This document shows, piece by piece, positions 6,136-6,178 of a stretch of 6,178 bases of DNA; position 1 is the stretch's first letter; each line of letters opens with the position of its first letter. The stretch is from Desulfobacterales bacterium (GTDB lineage: Bacteria > Desulfobacterota > DSM-4660 > Desulfatiglandales > B25-G16). Below the pieces are notes generated by a model. The model did no database searches, had not been told where the DNA came from, and saw only the letters and a program-made list of their open reading frames with translations. A program made the translations under genes and the position numbers. The stretch is from positions 1-6,178 of the forward strand of contig JABXJY010000165.1 in NCBI GenBank assembly GCA_013375385.1. Reading direction: 5' to 3'.

Positions 6136-6178
6136 ACAAGCTCACTCATGAGGTCTAACAGGGCAAGGGACCTTAGGC

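Overview
The window looks like a chromosomal segment from a Gram-negative, probably anaerobic, deltaproteobacterial-type bacterium (Desulfobacterota-like). This is inferred from a Tat-exported DUF362 protein next to a DUF6599-like membrane-anchored protein, a pairing I associate with that group, and from classical sigma-70 promoters with Shine-Dalgarno sites. No rRNA, tRNA, transposase, CRISPR array or phage gene is visible. The placement is a guess that a protein search would settle.

Layout. Positions 239-2545 hold three minus-strand genes, read right to left: an 89-residue helical protein of unknown function, a DUF6599-like protein with an N-terminal membrane anchor, and a twin-arginine DUF362 protein. 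They appear to share one promoter at 2634-2662 that matches the sigma-70 consensus exactly (TTGACA, 17 bp, TATAAT). Two perfect inverted repeats lie at and just after its predicted start site. Positions 2790-5418 hold three plus-strand genes: a transglutaminase-fold (papain-like) protein, a GNAT acetyltransferase 18 bp behind it, and a 12-helix MFS transporter. They follow a second good promoter at 2701-2729, back to back with the first, and end at a rho-independent terminator at 5484-5508. The MFS gene is preceded by a three-codon reading frame with a strong ribosome binding site. Positions 5529-6062 hold one minus-strand gene encoding a NrdR-type zinc ribbon joined through a charged helical linker to a winged-helix-like C-terminus, with no ATP-cone.

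How the parts may work together. The minus-strand operon looks like an exported module: DUF6599 and DUF362 are both predicted to act at or beyond the inner membrane, with the small helical protein in the cytoplasm. The plus-strand operon combines a cysteine-hydrolase fold, an acetyltransferase and a transporter, which would fit modification and movement of a peptide or small molecule, but no substrate can be named. The NrdR-like protein is best read as a DNA-binding regulator unrelated in operation to ribonucleotide-reductase control. Every gap between genes is shorter than 300 bases. The first 238 bases and the last 116 contain no gene I can support.
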